Assembly (NCBI GenBank): GCA_902517895.1
Contig: CABYEA010000007.1
Location: forward strand, 1-61,032
Reading direction: 5' to 3'
Length of the DNA stretch: 61,032 nucleotides
From: an uncultured Bacteroidota bacterium
GTDB lineage: Bacteria; Bacteroidota; Bacteroidia; Flavobacteriales; Flavobacteriaceae
The stretch's first letter is position 1, and each line of letters starts with the position of its first letter. The translations under genes and the position numbers were made by a program. Of the stretch, positions 26,492 to 35,892 are shown one piece after another. The notes under the pieces are model-generated. The model saw nothing but the letters and a program-made list of their open reading frames with translations. It had not been told where the DNA came from and did not search any database.

Positions 26492-27925
26492 ATGAAAAAA
26501 ATCTTAGTAATTATTTTAGGAGTATTTCTAGTATCATGCGATGATCAATTTGAACAAAAACACAATATACTTTTTATTTCAATTGATGACTTAAGACCAA
26601 CAATGAACTCATATAATTATGAGAAGCAAACAATGATTACCCCTTACATGGATAAGCTAGCATCGCAGGGTGTACAATTTAATAATGCTTTTACCAATAT
26701 AGCAGTTTGTGGTGCAAGTAGAGCAAGTATTATGACCGGTGTGAGGCCTAGCGAGAAAAGGTTTAATGACTTTTCTACAAGAGCATCAGTTGATGCTCCA
26801 TACGCAATTCCACTAAATCAGATTTTTAAGGAAAACGGATATGAAACTATTTCATATGGAAAAATTTATCATCATAATGATGACTTTGCACAACATTGGA
26901 CAGAGAAAGATGGAGGTGCTGATCAAGCTGATTTTCAAGATCCTGAATCTATTAGATTAAGAGACAATGCTGAAACAGGTGAGTACGGAAAGAAAAATCC
27001 AATTGTTGAATATCCGGATGTAGGTGACTATGCATACAATGACGGAAAAATTACACTTAAAGCAATTAAAAAGTTTAATGAGTTTAGTGGTAATGGAAAA
27101 CCTTTTTTTATGGCTATCGGATATGTTTCTCCACATCTTCCTTTTATACAACCCAAAAAATATTGGGATATGTATGATCACGATAAAATTAAATTAGCAG
27201 ACAACACATATCAACCCTTAAATGCCCCTGACATAGCAATTGAAGCACAACATAATTCAGCTGAATTAAGAAAAAATTATCTTGGGATTCCCGGAGATGG
27301 TTTATTAGATAAATCATTATCAAAAGACTTAATTCATGGTTATTATGCCAGTGTTTCATATATGGATGCAATGATTGGAAAATTAATCGAAGGATTAGAA
27401 CAGGCAGGATTAAGAGAAAATACAACAATAATTTTATGGAGTGATCATGGATATTTCTTGGGCGAACATGGTTTCTGGTGTAAGCATAGTACTTTTTACG
27501 AAGCAGTCCAAATTCCGTTGATTATATCTTCTCCAAAATATAGTGCTAAAGAAAATTCAGATTCTTTCGCTGAGTTAGTTGACATATACCCAACTATTTG
27601 TGAACTTGCGGGAATAAAACCACCAAATTATATACAAGGACAAAGCTTAACATCGGTTCTTGAAAACCCAAAAACTATTTTAAAAGATGAGGTTTACACT
27701 AGGTATAAGCAAGGCGAAGCAGTCATAGATAAAAACTATTCTTACACCGAATTTGTAATAGGAGAAAAATATTTAGGAAATATGCTTTATGATATGCAAA
27801 ACGATAAAAAGCAAAATGTAGATATTTCGAAACTCCCTGAAAATAAAGAGTTAGTTAAAAAATATAGTATTAAATTAGAAGAAATGAGAAATTTTGTAAA
27901 TAAGGACCCTTTTCAAAATCAATGA
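26492..27925 (+). CDS. S1-family sulfatase lipoprotein, iduronate-2-sulfatase-like (third of three)
   Basis: 477 aa from the ATG at 26492, 7 bp after the previous stop. An ATG further upstream (26411) is open but would put 27 polar residues before the signal peptide. The lipobox is at Cys16 (FLVSCDD). The metal motif is FISIDDLRP (Asp32, Asp33), and the formylglycine motif is VCGASRASIMTG (Cys73), the C-x-A-S-R variant. Later motifs PHLPFIQPKKYWDMY and WSDHGYFLGEHGFWCKH are typical of the iduronate-2-sulfatase-like S1 branch. The branch differs from the two preceding sulfatases, which suggests a different sulfate position. Confidence 0.91.
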   Translation: MKKILVIILGVFLVSCDDQFEQKHNILFISIDDLRPTMNSYNYEKQTMITPYMDKLASQGVQFNNAFTNIAVCGASRASIMTGVRPSEKRFNDFSTRASVDAPYAIPLNQIFKENGYETISYGKIYHHNDDFAQHWTEKDGGADQADFQDPESIRLRDNAETGEYGKKNPIVEYPDVGDYAYNDGKITLKAIKKFNEFSGNGKPFFMAIGYVSPHLPFIQPKKYWDMYDHDKIKLADNTYQPLNAPDIAIEAQHNSAELRKNYLGIPGDGLLDKSLSKDLIHGYYASVSYMDAMIGKLIEGLEQAGLRENTTIILWSDHGYFLGEHGFWCKHSTFYEAVQIPLIISSPKYSAKENSDSFAELVDIYPTICELAGIKPPNYIQGQSLTSVLENPKTILKDEVYTRYKQGEAVIDKNYSYTEFVIGEKYLGNMLYDMQNDKKQNVDISKLPENKELVKKYSIKLEEMRNFVNKDPFQNQ

Positions 27926-27934
27926 AATTAAGTC

Positions 27935-30442
27935 ATGGCAGTATTTAAAACATATAGATTTTTTCTTTTTTTCATTCTAACTATTCAGTTGGTCAAAGCA
28001 CAGGACTTCTATGTTTCTGATTTAAATGGTTCAGACAATAATTCAGGAACAACTGAGTCTCCTTTTAAGACCATAAATAAAGGAATTTCAATGGTAAGTG
28101 CTGGCGGAACAGTGTATGTTATGGAGGGTATTTATCAAAATGCAAATTATGGTACTGTTGATCCTTCAACCAATACAAACATGAATAATCCACACGTGGT
28201 TACTATAAATAAATCAGGAACCGAGGGTGCGCACATTACATTAAGAAATTACCCTGGACATACACCTAAAATTCAATTTGACGGACGAGGTGGTATCGTT
28301 ATTTCTAATAATATGAATTATATAATCGTTGAGGGATTTGAGGTCGAAGGTCCAGCACAAGATATTGATTATGATATGGCAGAGGCAGATAGAAATTATA
28401 AAATTGAGATGGCAGAGGATGAAGATGATTCTACTAATTATAACCATTCTTATTTTGGAGGAAAAGGAATATGGGGAGGCTACGGAGCTCACCACAATAT
28501 CATAATAAGAAATAATATTGTACACGACACGTGTGGTTCTGCAATTAGATTTAATGACAGTGATCATATATTAATAGAAAACAATATAGTTTATAATTCA
28601 AACTGGTGGACCTCCTCAGCATCAAGCGCAATTGTTTTGGCTGAATCCGTAGCAGTTTCGGGCGATAATACCGATGATATTAAAATGATAATTCGTGGAA
28701 ATATAGTTTATAATAATTGGAATAGGATTAGATTTTATGTGACACAACTACCAGATAATTCAGGTAATAATAATCCAAATTATGGAACAGCAAACTTTCA
28801 ATCAATATGGGATGGTCAAGGAATATATGTAACACGAAGTGATCCTGAGTATAACGGGACTTTCTTATTTGAAAATAACTTATGTTTAAATAATGGTAAA
28901 AACGGAATTAATTTTGACCATTCAGAGTCTGCCTCAGCAATTTATCAAAACAACACACTTTACTATAATGGTGTGCACGAAATTATTCAAGATATCTCCG
29001 AAGCAGAAGGTAATTTAGCGCACAGAGGGCAAAAGGTTGGGGGTATAAAAGCAAATAACGTTTTAAATGCTACAGTTGTAAATAACATTATCGTTACAAG
29101 AGATGATGAGTTTTCTGCACTTGCCCTAAATAATGTTACTGGTACACGGGTCGCTGTTGATAATATAATTGTTAATGGAACATATTCATGGCCAGCTGAT
29201 GAAGAAAACAACCTGATCAATATTGATCCTTTATTTGTTTCACCCCCTGAAACATTGGATGGTCCTTTATCAATCGAAGGCACAGACTTTTCACTTTCTG
29301 AAGGATCCCCAGCAATAAATGCAGGAAATCCAAGTTATAGTCCAACCCATGATATTGAAGGAAATCCAAGGCCAATTCAATCCAGTGCAATTGCATCTAC
29401 GAGTTTTGAAAATGCAACCGGTGGATGGACTGCATTTGGCCCAACAGTTACAGTTCAAACCTCAAATAATGAATCACACTCCGGTGAAAAAAGTTTATTT
29501 ACTACTGACAGAACAGCAAGTTGGCATAGTCCAAGGATTGTATTAAATAACTTATTGAATCAGGGCGATACATATACATTTTATGTTTGGGTAAAATTAG
29601 AAGATGGTGAAACAGGGACCTCGCAATTAACAATAAAAGACGCAGACGAAGATGAGTATTATAATTTAACAGATGTTATTGAAGTTTCTGATCAAGAATG
29701 GACTTTGCTTTCAGGAGATTTTACGCATAATATTTCTAATAATTTCTTTTTGTATGTAAAAGGGCCACCAGTTCAAGGGGGTATCGGAGCCGATTTTTAC
29801 ATTGATGATTTTTCGCTTGTAACACAAGGTTCACCTGCGGTTGATTTTGAAAATGCTGTTGATATAGTCGATATTGGAGCATACGAATTTAGCATAAGTG
29901 AATGCTCAAATGACAACACACCACCTGAAATTTCATGTGATCCCTGCAGTTTTGAGTATGAAATAGGCTCTTTTGATCCCAATGATATTTCAGAAATAGA
30001 GCTGGATATTGAGTCCAGTATCAACTCTTATGATATTTGTGATGGTTATCTTCCAGTCGCAATTACCGACCATAATTTATCTAACACGCCTGGATCATAT
30101 TTTATAATTTTCACAAGCCAAGACTATTCAGGTAACTCTGCAAATATTGAAATTGAAATTGTAGTAGTAGATCCGCTGTCTGTTTCGGAAAACACCATTG
30201 AAAATATATTTTTATTTCCAAACCCTGCAGAAAATATTGTCAGGATTTATAATATTTATTCAGAGACAAATATTTCCATACATGACATATTAGGAAAAAA
30301 TTATAAATCAATTCAAATAAATAATTTTGAAAGTAATTCAATTTCTATAAATATTTCAAGCCTTGATACAGGCATCTATTTTATAAGAATTGAAGACATA
30401 AATACTGGGCATTTAAAAACCCTAAGGTTAATTAAAAAATAA
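27935..30442 (+). CDS. T9SS-secreted right-handed beta-helix protein with CBM22-like module
   Basis: 835 aa. A signal peptide (about 1-22) precedes QDFYVSDLNGSDNNSGTTES, the usual entry of DUF1565/pectate-lyase-like helices. A long region of short beta-strand repeats (about 100-420) follows (e.g. NIIIRNNIVHDT, ILIENNIVYNS). Residues about 485-630 match the CBM22/CBM4_9 pattern (SFENATGGWTAFGPTVTVQT, GDTYTFYVWVKL, EWTLLSGDFTHN, DFYIDDFSLV); CBM22 modules are known xylan binders. A cystine-bearing Ig-like region precedes a T9SS domain (758-835, FLFPNPAENI). The fold is shared by lyases, hydrolases and epimerases, so the activity is unassigned; surface location and xylan binding are inferred. 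Confidence 0.8.
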   Translation: MAVFKTYRFFLFFILTIQLVKAQDFYVSDLNGSDNNSGTTESPFKTINKGISMVSAGGTVYVMEGIYQNANYGTVDPSTNTNMNNPHVVTINKSGTEGAHITLRNYPGHTPKIQFDGRGGIVISNNMNYIIVEGFEVEGPAQDIDYDMAEADRNYKIEMAEDEDDSTNYNHSYFGGKGIWGGYGAHHNIIIRNNIVHDTCGSAIRFNDSDHILIENNIVYNSNWWTSSASSAIVLAESVAVSGDNTDDIKMIIRGNIVYNNWNRIRFYVTQLPDNSGNNNPNYGTANFQSIWDGQGIYVTRSDPEYNGTFLFENNLCLNNGKNGINFDHSESASAIYQNNTLYYNGVHEIIQDISEAEGNLAHRGQKVGGIKANNVLNATVVNNIIVTRDDEFSALALNNVTGTRVAVDNIIVNGTYSWPADEENNLINIDPLFVSPPETLDGPLSIEGTDFSLSEGSPAINAGNPSYSPTHDIEGNPRPIQSSAIASTSFENATGGWTAFGPTVTVQTSNNESHSGEKSLFTTDRTASWHSPRIVLNNLLNQGDTYTFYVWVKLEDGETGTSQLTIKDADEDEYYNLTDVIEVSDQEWTLLSGDFTHNISNNFFLYVKGPPVQGGIGADFYIDDFSLVTQGSPAVDFENAVDIVDIGAYEFSISECSNDNTPPEISCDPCSFEYEIGSFDPNDISEIELDIESSINSYDICDGYLPVAITDHNLSNTPGSYFIIFTSQDYSGNSANIEIEIVVVDPLSVSENTIENIFLFPNPAENIVRIYNIYSETNISIHDILGKNYKSIQINNFESNSISINISSLDTGIYFIRIEDINTGHLKTLRLIKK

Positions 30443-30467
30443 TATTATATAAACTAAATAATCAACC

Positions 30468-31004
30468 ATGAAACCAATTATTAAATTTATTTTATTACTG
30501 TTTACAGTTCTGTTTTATACCAATTCCTATGCTCAAAAAACCTTAGAATTAAAGAATTCAAATTTGGAAGGCGTAAGTCCTGAGGGTAAGTTTTGGTGGT
30601 GGAATAACGTAACACGAAAGGGTGCTGATGCTACATTTTCTGTAGAGGACTTCGACACAAACCCTGGGAGTCAAAGAGCTCTAAAAGTCGAAACACATCA
30701 ACTAGGTGAAAAAGGCTATCACCTAAGTTCACAATTTAATCAAAAGTTTAAGGGAAAGGTAGGAGATGCAGTCACCATAATATTTCATGCTAAGAACAAA
30801 GGAGGAAAGGGAAAAATGAAAGTTGTGATTCAGTCTGATGTTCAAGGTAGTTATCAGGGAAAAGATTTTATATTAACCGAAGACTGGACTAAATATTCCC
30901 ATACTTTTAGTTTAAAATCTGACAGTTCAAATCAAGCAATTAGATTTTGGTACATGACTCAGGGTACTGAATTTTACTTAGATGATGTTTCCATATCAAA
31001 ATAA
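30468..31004 (+). CDS. Free-standing secreted carbohydrate-binding module
   Basis: 178 aa: a signal peptide (1-22) and a single CBM4_9/CBM22-type beta-sandwich with no catalytic domain. It is clearly homologous to residues 28-177 of the GH30 enzyme of this locus. Shared landmarks are MKVVIQSDVQGSYQG versus IKVVFQSDVSGSYQG, WTKYSHTF versus WKRYTHTF, AIRFWYM versus TIRFWYM and FYLDDVSIS versus YFLDEVSVS. It lies 9 bp before the GH10 xylanase, which has no CBM of its own, so it may bind the same substrate in trans. There is no lipobox or T9SS tail, so a soluble periplasmic or released form is expected. Confidence 0.8.
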   Translation: MKPIIKFILLLFTVLFYTNSYAQKTLELKNSNLEGVSPEGKFWWWNNVTRKGADATFSVEDFDTNPGSQRALKVETHQLGEKGYHLSSQFNQKFKGKVGDAVTIIFHAKNKGGKGKMKVVIQSDVQGSYQGKDFILTEDWTKYSHTFSLKSDSSNQAIRFWYMTQGTEFYLDDVSISK

Positions 31005-31013
31005 ACAACTAAT

Positions 31014-32126
31014 ATGAAAAGAATTTTAATTTCTCTATTTATTACCTTACCATTACTTGCTTGCTCACAAGAAAAACCTAACTTAAAAGAAAAATATGCT
31101 GAATACTTTTTAATCGGGGCAACAATTAATCAGCAGGATTATCAAATTATTGATAAAGATGAAAAGATTTTAAAAATTGTTGCTGAAGATTTTAATTCAG
31201 TAACTCCTGAAAATTCTATGAAGTGGATGCACTCTCATCCGGAGTATTCAAAATATACATTTTCAAATGCTCAGAAAATTACAGATTTTGCTAAAGATAA
31301 TGACATGTATTTGTTGGGCCATACCTTGGTTTGGCATAATCAAGTCCCTGAGTATGTTTTGGAAATTAATGATAAAGCTAAATTCAACCTACATTTAAAA
31401 AATCACATATTTCAACTAGTTACAAGATTTAAAGGCAAGGTTGATATGTGGGATGTTGTAAACGAAGCCTTAAATGATGATGGTGCTTTGAGAGAGACTG
31501 TATTTCTTGAAATGATTGGGGATGATTACATTGAAAAAGCATTTCAATATGCAAATGATTCTGATCCAAATGTTGAACTTGCCTATAATGATTATAATCT
31601 ATGGAAACCAAAAAAGAGAAAGGGTGCAATAAAAATTATTAATTCTTTAAAAGAAAAAGGAATTAGAATTGATGCCGTTGGAATCCAAGCTCATTGGGAC
31701 CTTCATTTCCCAAGCATTAAAGAAATTGAAGAAACAATTGTTGATCTAGCAGCAACTGGAGTTGATGTTATGATAACTGAGCTTGACATAACGGTAATTC
31801 CAAACCCTTATGAGTTGGCAGGAATTGCAAGAGAGAAATTTAAAAAATTTGAAGGTAATAAAAAATGGGACCCATATCAATCAGGAATACCTAACAATAT
31901 CCAGAAAAAATTAAGCAAGAGATATAAAGAGATTTTTGAGCTATTTGTAAAGCACCATGATAAAATTAGCAGGGTAACTTTTTGGGGTACCACCGATAAG
32001 TATACGTGGAGAAATGAAAATCCTATTAGAGGTAGAACAGACTACCCCTTACTATTCAATAGACTCTACAATAAGAAGCCTGCATATTTTGAGCTACTTG
32101 ACATTGATCTTTCAAATATTAAATAA
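31014..32126 (+). CDS. GH10 endo-1,4-beta-xylanase lipoprotein
   Basis: 370 aa with a lipobox at Cys17 (LLACSQ). The GH10 barrel is complete. It shows FNSVTPENSMKW (about 60-71), LLGHTLVWHNQVP, the acid/base Glu151 in DMWDVVNEALND, AVGIQAHWDL, the nucleophile Glu256 in VMITELDITV, and FWGTTDKYTWRN near the end. This is the compact single-domain form that hydrolyses beta-1,4-xylan or xylo-oligosaccharides, anchored at the outer membrane. It sits between the separate CBM gene (9 bp upstream) and the sugar transporter (3 bp downstream), so it is probably in one transcript with both. Confidence 0.95.
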   Translation: MKRILISLFITLPLLACSQEKPNLKEKYAEYFLIGATINQQDYQIIDKDEKILKIVAEDFNSVTPENSMKWMHSHPEYSKYTFSNAQKITDFAKDNDMYLLGHTLVWHNQVPEYVLEINDKAKFNLHLKNHIFQLVTRFKGKVDMWDVVNEALNDDGALRETVFLEMIGDDYIEKAFQYANDSDPNVELAYNDYNLWKPKKRKGAIKIINSLKEKGIRIDAVGIQAHWDLHFPSIKEIEETIVDLAATGVDVMITELDITVIPNPYELAGIAREKFKKFEGNKKWDPYQSGIPNNIQKKLSKRYKEIFELFVKHHDKISRVTFWGTTDKYTWRNENPIRGRTDYPLLFNRLYNKKPAYFELLDIDLSNIK

Positions 32127-32129
32127 TAT

Positions 32130-33563
32130 ATGATGACACAACCACTTTCAATAAAAGAAAAAATTGGATACAGTCTTGGAGACTTGTCAGCTAATCTTGT
32201 ATTCCAAACTTTAATTACCTATTTAGCATACTTCTATACTGACATATATGGACTAAATGCAGATGATGCTACTGCAATTATATTTATAGTTGGTACTGTT
32301 GCAGCAATAGGATTTAATCCAATTGTTGGTGCATTGGCTGATCGAACAAATAGTAAATGGGGGAAGTTTAGACCTTGGATATTTTGGACTGCGGTACCTC
32401 TTGGAGTAACGTCAGTACTAGCATTTACCACTCCAGATTTTTCCTATAATGGGAAAGTTATTTATGCTGTTGTGACTTATACACTATTATTACTTTTATA
32501 TGCTGGAAGTAATCTTCCATACTCGGCATTAAGTGGAGTAATTACTGGAGACATGAAAGAAAGAAATAGTATTTCGGCATACAGATTTGTTGCTGTAATG
32601 TTTGCTCAATTTTTTGTTCAAGTATTCATGCTGCCTATCATAATGTATGCTGGAGATGGAGACAAAGCTCTTGGTATAGAAATCACAATGACATGGCTTG
32701 CTATTATCGGAACAATACTTTTGATAATTACATTTATCACAACGAAAGAAAGAATTATTCCTAAACCCGAACAATCATCTAGCTTAATAGAGGATATAAA
32801 AGATTTAATAAAAAATACTCCATGGATAATAATGCTAACGGTTACTATCCTGCTTTTTACAACTTTAGCTATGAAGGGTGGTGCTTATGTTTATTATTTT
32901 GAAAATTATGTTTCAAAAAACTCTTTAAGTGATTTCATTTCTCCAATTATTGATTTTTTGTCAAGTATTGGAATTAACTTTTTTGGGAATGATCCTGTTT
33001 CTGCTGGTTTTGGACTCTTTAATGCCGGCGGTATTATATTTATGATTGTTGGAATTGGCTTATCAAAAACATTAGCAGATAAGTATGGTAAAAGAAATGT
33101 ATTTGGAGTCTTTTTATTTATTTCAACTTTATTCATTTTAGTTTTCTATATTCTTTCGCCCGATTCAATTAGTTTGATTTTTGGAGCTCAGATATTTCAT
33201 GGTTTCTTTTATGGTATAACAATACCTCTTCTTTGGGCTATGATTGCTGATGTAGCAGATTATTCAGAGTGGAAAAATAACAGAAGAGCTACCGCAATAA
33301 TTTTTTCAGCAATGATGGTAGGATTAAAGCTTGGCTTAAGTATTGGAGGCGCATTAGTAGCATCTATATTAGGTAGTTATGGTTACGTTCCCAACAGTGC
33401 TGGTGAGCAAACTGAATCTGCCATTTTAGGTACTAAAATGCTTATTAGCGTATTTCCATCAATACCATTTTTACTAGCAGGAGGACTACTATTCTTTTAT
33501 ATCATTGACAAGAATCTTGAAGATAAAATTGAAAAAGATTTATTGAAAAGAAGAAAGGATTAA
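32130..33563 (+). CDS. GPH-family xylo-oligosaccharide/pentoside:cation symporter
   Basis: A 477-aa inner-membrane MFS protein of the glycoside-pentoside-hexuronide group. The N-terminal IKEKIGYSLGDLSANLVFQT and the loop NPIVGALADRTNSKWGKFRPW (about 56-76, the MelB-type Na/H binding and loop motif) are diagnostic, as is SNLPYSALSGVITGD. About 12 hydrophobic segments are present. It lies 3 bp after the GH10 gene and 11 bp before the cytoplasmic GH43, the same pairing as XynP/XynB-type systems. It most likely imports xylobiose or longer xylo-oligosaccharides. Confidence 0.9.
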   Translation: MMTQPLSIKEKIGYSLGDLSANLVFQTLITYLAYFYTDIYGLNADDATAIIFIVGTVAAIGFNPIVGALADRTNSKWGKFRPWIFWTAVPLGVTSVLAFTTPDFSYNGKVIYAVVTYTLLLLLYAGSNLPYSALSGVITGDMKERNSISAYRFVAVMFAQFFVQVFMLPIIMYAGDGDKALGIEITMTWLAIIGTILLIITFITTKERIIPKPEQSSSLIEDIKDLIKNTPWIIMLTVTILLFTTLAMKGGAYVYYFENYVSKNSLSDFISPIIDFLSSIGINFFGNDPVSAGFGLFNAGGIIFMIVGIGLSKTLADKYGKRNVFGVFLFISTLFILVFYILSPDSISLIFGAQIFHGFFYGITIPLLWAMIADVADYSEWKNNRRATAIIFSAMMVGLKLGLSIGGALVASILGSYGYVPNSAGEQTESAILGTKMLISVFPSIPFLLAGGLLFFYIIDKNLEDKIEKDLLKRRKD

Positions 33564-33574
33564 TCGAATTTATT

Positions 33575-34609
33575 ATGCCTGAAGAAAGTATTGATCATAT
33601 AGATTTTGAAGACTTAAACAAAAGGGCAATTTCTAAGCCCATAGTAACGCATTTATATACTGCTGACCCATCTGCGCATGTCTTTAACGGAAAGATATAT
33701 ATTTATCCATCTCATGATATAGATGCTGGCGATGCATTTGATGATTTAGGCAGTCATTTTGCTATGGCAGACTATCATGTGTTTTCAATGGAAGACATAG
33801 ATAGTGTTGTCAAAGATCATGGAGTTGCATTACATGTAGACAATGTGAAATGGGCTGAAAAACAAATGTGGGCACCAGATGCTAATGAAAAAGATGGAAA
33901 GTTTTATCTGTTTTTTCCTGCTAAAGATTATGATGGTATTTTTAGAATTGGGGTTGCAATTAGCGATAAACCTTATGGACCGTTTATTCCTCAAGAAGAA
34001 CCAATTAAAGGTAGTTATTCAATCGATCCCGCAGTATTTAAAGATGATGATGGATCATACTATATGTATTTTGGTGGAATTTGGGGAGGTCAATTACAAA
34101 GATGGAGATCGGGTATTTTTAATGCTAGTGAGCCAACGAGTCCTACTGCGTTTTTACCTTTAGACAATGAACCTGCTTTACTCCCATTAGTTGCTAAAAT
34201 GTCAAATGATTTATTAGAGTTTAACGAAAAACCAAGGGAAGTTAAAATATTAGATGAAGCCGGTAATTTACTTTTAGCAGGTGATAAAGAGCGGAGATTT
34301 TTTGAAGCGGCTTGGGTTCATAAATATAATGACAAGTACTATTTTTCTTATTCAACAGGTGACACACATTATATATGTTATGGAATTGGAAACAACCCGT
34401 ACGGTCCGTTTACTTACAAAGGAAAAATTTTAAATCCAGTAGTTGGATGGACATCACATCATTCAATATGTGAATTTAAAGGTAAGTGGTACTTATTTTA
34501 TCATGACTCCTCACTTTCAAAAGGGGTCACACACCTAAGATCTGTTAAAATATCAGAACTAAATTATAATGATGATGGCACTATTCAAACATTAGACCCT
34601 TATCTATAA
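33575..34609 (+). CDS. GH43 beta-xylosidase, cytoplasmic
   Basis: 344 aa with no signal peptide. The five-bladed propeller carries the catalytic base Asp31 in YTADPSAHV, the pKa modulator Asp151 in SYSIDPAVF and the acid Glu244 in RRFFEAAWV. The opening THLYTADPSAHVFNGKIYIY and the ending GWTSHHSICEFKGKWYLFYH resemble single-domain GH43 xylosidases of subfamily-1 type. It probably splits imported xylo-oligosaccharides to xylose for XylA. An arabinofuranosidase role cannot be excluded from motifs alone. Its 3' end overlaps the convergent GH10-like gene by 10 bp. Confidence 0.9.
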   Translation: MPEESIDHIDFEDLNKRAISKPIVTHLYTADPSAHVFNGKIYIYPSHDIDAGDAFDDLGSHFAMADYHVFSMEDIDSVVKDHGVALHVDNVKWAEKQMWAPDANEKDGKFYLFFPAKDYDGIFRIGVAISDKPYGPFIPQEEPIKGSYSIDPAVFKDDDGSYYMYFGGIWGGQLQRWRSGIFNASEPTSPTAFLPLDNEPALLPLVAKMSNDLLEFNEKPREVKILDEAGNLLLAGDKERRFFEAAWVHKYNDKYYFSYSTGDTHYICYGIGNNPYGPFTYKGKILNPVVGWTSHHSICEFKGKWYLFYHDSSLSKGVTHLRSVKISELNYNDDGTIQTLDPYL

Positions 34610-35811
34610 TTATCAGCATCATACAGTGCTTTGAGCACAGAATAATAAGCACCTTTTCTTGAATAATCTTTATTTACCATCCAAGCTTTCTGATCTTTTC
34701 TCCATCCTCCATACGGGATATCATCTCTAAAACCCCAATCACTAATTATTTTTACCCCAGCTTCTTTTGCTGTTTTAACAAGGTTGTAATATATTTTATT
34801 TTGCTCCTCAAAAAACCACTTCCAGTCATCCTTGGATTTAATCACGTCAGAAACTTTTTTATGATTTCCAGCCTGCCCCCAAAGATTTAAACCTACGTCA
34901 AGCTCGGTTATATAAACCTCAACTCCTAAATCAATAAATCGTAAAATATTTTTTCTCAAATTTTTATAATTGTAATTTATTCCTGCATTTAAATGACATT
35001 GAAAACCAACAGCATCAACTTTAACGCCGGTATTTTTTAAGTGCTTGATTAATTGGTAAACACCATCAGCTTTTTTCCCTCCAAACGCTATATTAAAATC
35101 TCTGATTTCCAATTTTGCACCGGTTAAATTAGATGCCACATCAAAAACTTTTCTCACAAATATTGGATGTTCGTCATTAATTTTTTGTTCTCCCTCAAGC
35201 CCTGACATGTCTTTTTCAAAACCCATATCCATCCATTTACAATCCTCTTTTTCGTCTCCAGAAACTCTATATTTTCCAGATTTACCCATTGCAAAAATTT
35301 CATTTATTACATTGAATACATCAACTTTGTTTTTATTATCATTAGCATTCAAAACATCAGATACAAATAGCTCAATAATATACTCTAGCTCTTCTGCATT
35401 GTAATCTGTTTTTGAAAACCATGTTGGAAAATATTTATTAGGAAAAATCAAACAATGATGCATTATATGAAATTCATTTTCTACACCCCAGTTAACTAAT
35501 TCATCAAAATATTTTGTTTCAATTTTAAAATTTTTTAATGAACTTGGTTTTTTCTTTGGCCAAAATCCTCCATCCCAAGCTGGGTATATTGATGGCTGTA
35601 TTCCAGTATAATTTTTTAAAACAAACTCTCTGTTTTTTTTAGCTTCTGTACCACGTAAAATTGCCTTGTTTCTCTCACCTCTTACTTGAGTTGTAATAAT
35701 TAAATCTCCTGAGTAATCTTTAAGAAAAGCATCTTTATTATAACTTTGGGATTGTATATCTACCGATATTAAAACAATTATGCATAAAGCACGGGATATT
35801 ATTCCTTTCAT
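34600..35811 (-). CDS. Divergent GH10-type glycosidase
   Basis: 403 aa with an N-terminal hydrophobic signal (about 1-22). Catalytic glutamates of a GH10 barrel are visible: Glu171 in DVFNVINEIF and Glu303 in VYITELDVGL, with VDAVGFQCHLNAG before the latter. The normally invariant ENSMKW segment is replaced by IQPSIYPAWDGGFWPKKK. The acid/base motif WDVVNE is changed to FNVINE, and a Trp-rich C-terminus (WKWFFEEQ, ISDWGFRDDIPYGGWRKD) is unusual. It is therefore probably active but with an altered substrate subsite. It is the only minus-strand gene inside the enzyme cluster. Confidence 0.8.
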   Translation of the reverse strand: MKGIISRALCIIVLISVDIQSQSYNKDAFLKDYSGDLIITTQVRGERNKAILRGTEAKKNREFVLKNYTGIQPSIYPAWDGGFWPKKKPSSLKNFKIETKYFDELVNWGVENEFHIMHHCLIFPNKYFPTWFSKTDYNAEELEYIIELFVSDVLNANDNKNKVDVFNVINEIFAMGKSGKYRVSGDEKEDCKWMDMGFEKDMSGLEGEQKINDEHPIFVRKVFDVASNLTGAKLEIRDFNIAFGGKKADGVYQLIKHLKNTGVKVDAVGFQCHLNAGINYNYKNLRKNILRFIDLGVEVYITELDVGLNLWGQAGNHKKVSDVIKSKDDWKWFFEEQNKIYYNLVKTAKEAGVKIISDWGFRDDIPYGGWRKDQKAWMVNKDYSRKGAYYSVLKALYDADNYR

Positions 35812-35892
35812 ATTTACTATTTAACTTTAAATAAAGTTATGATAATTATTAAATTTTCATGATATTTAATAATAAGAAATTGACCAAAAATC

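Noticed and set aside
28241-28567. 108-aa minus-strand frame inside the beta-helix gene and similar antisense frames elsewhere
   Set aside because: They lie opposite strongly supported genes, have low-complexity products and no independent evidence.
27935-30442. Calling the beta-helix protein a pectate lyase
   Set aside because: The fold alone does not give the activity, and no pectin genes are near; it is left as unknown.
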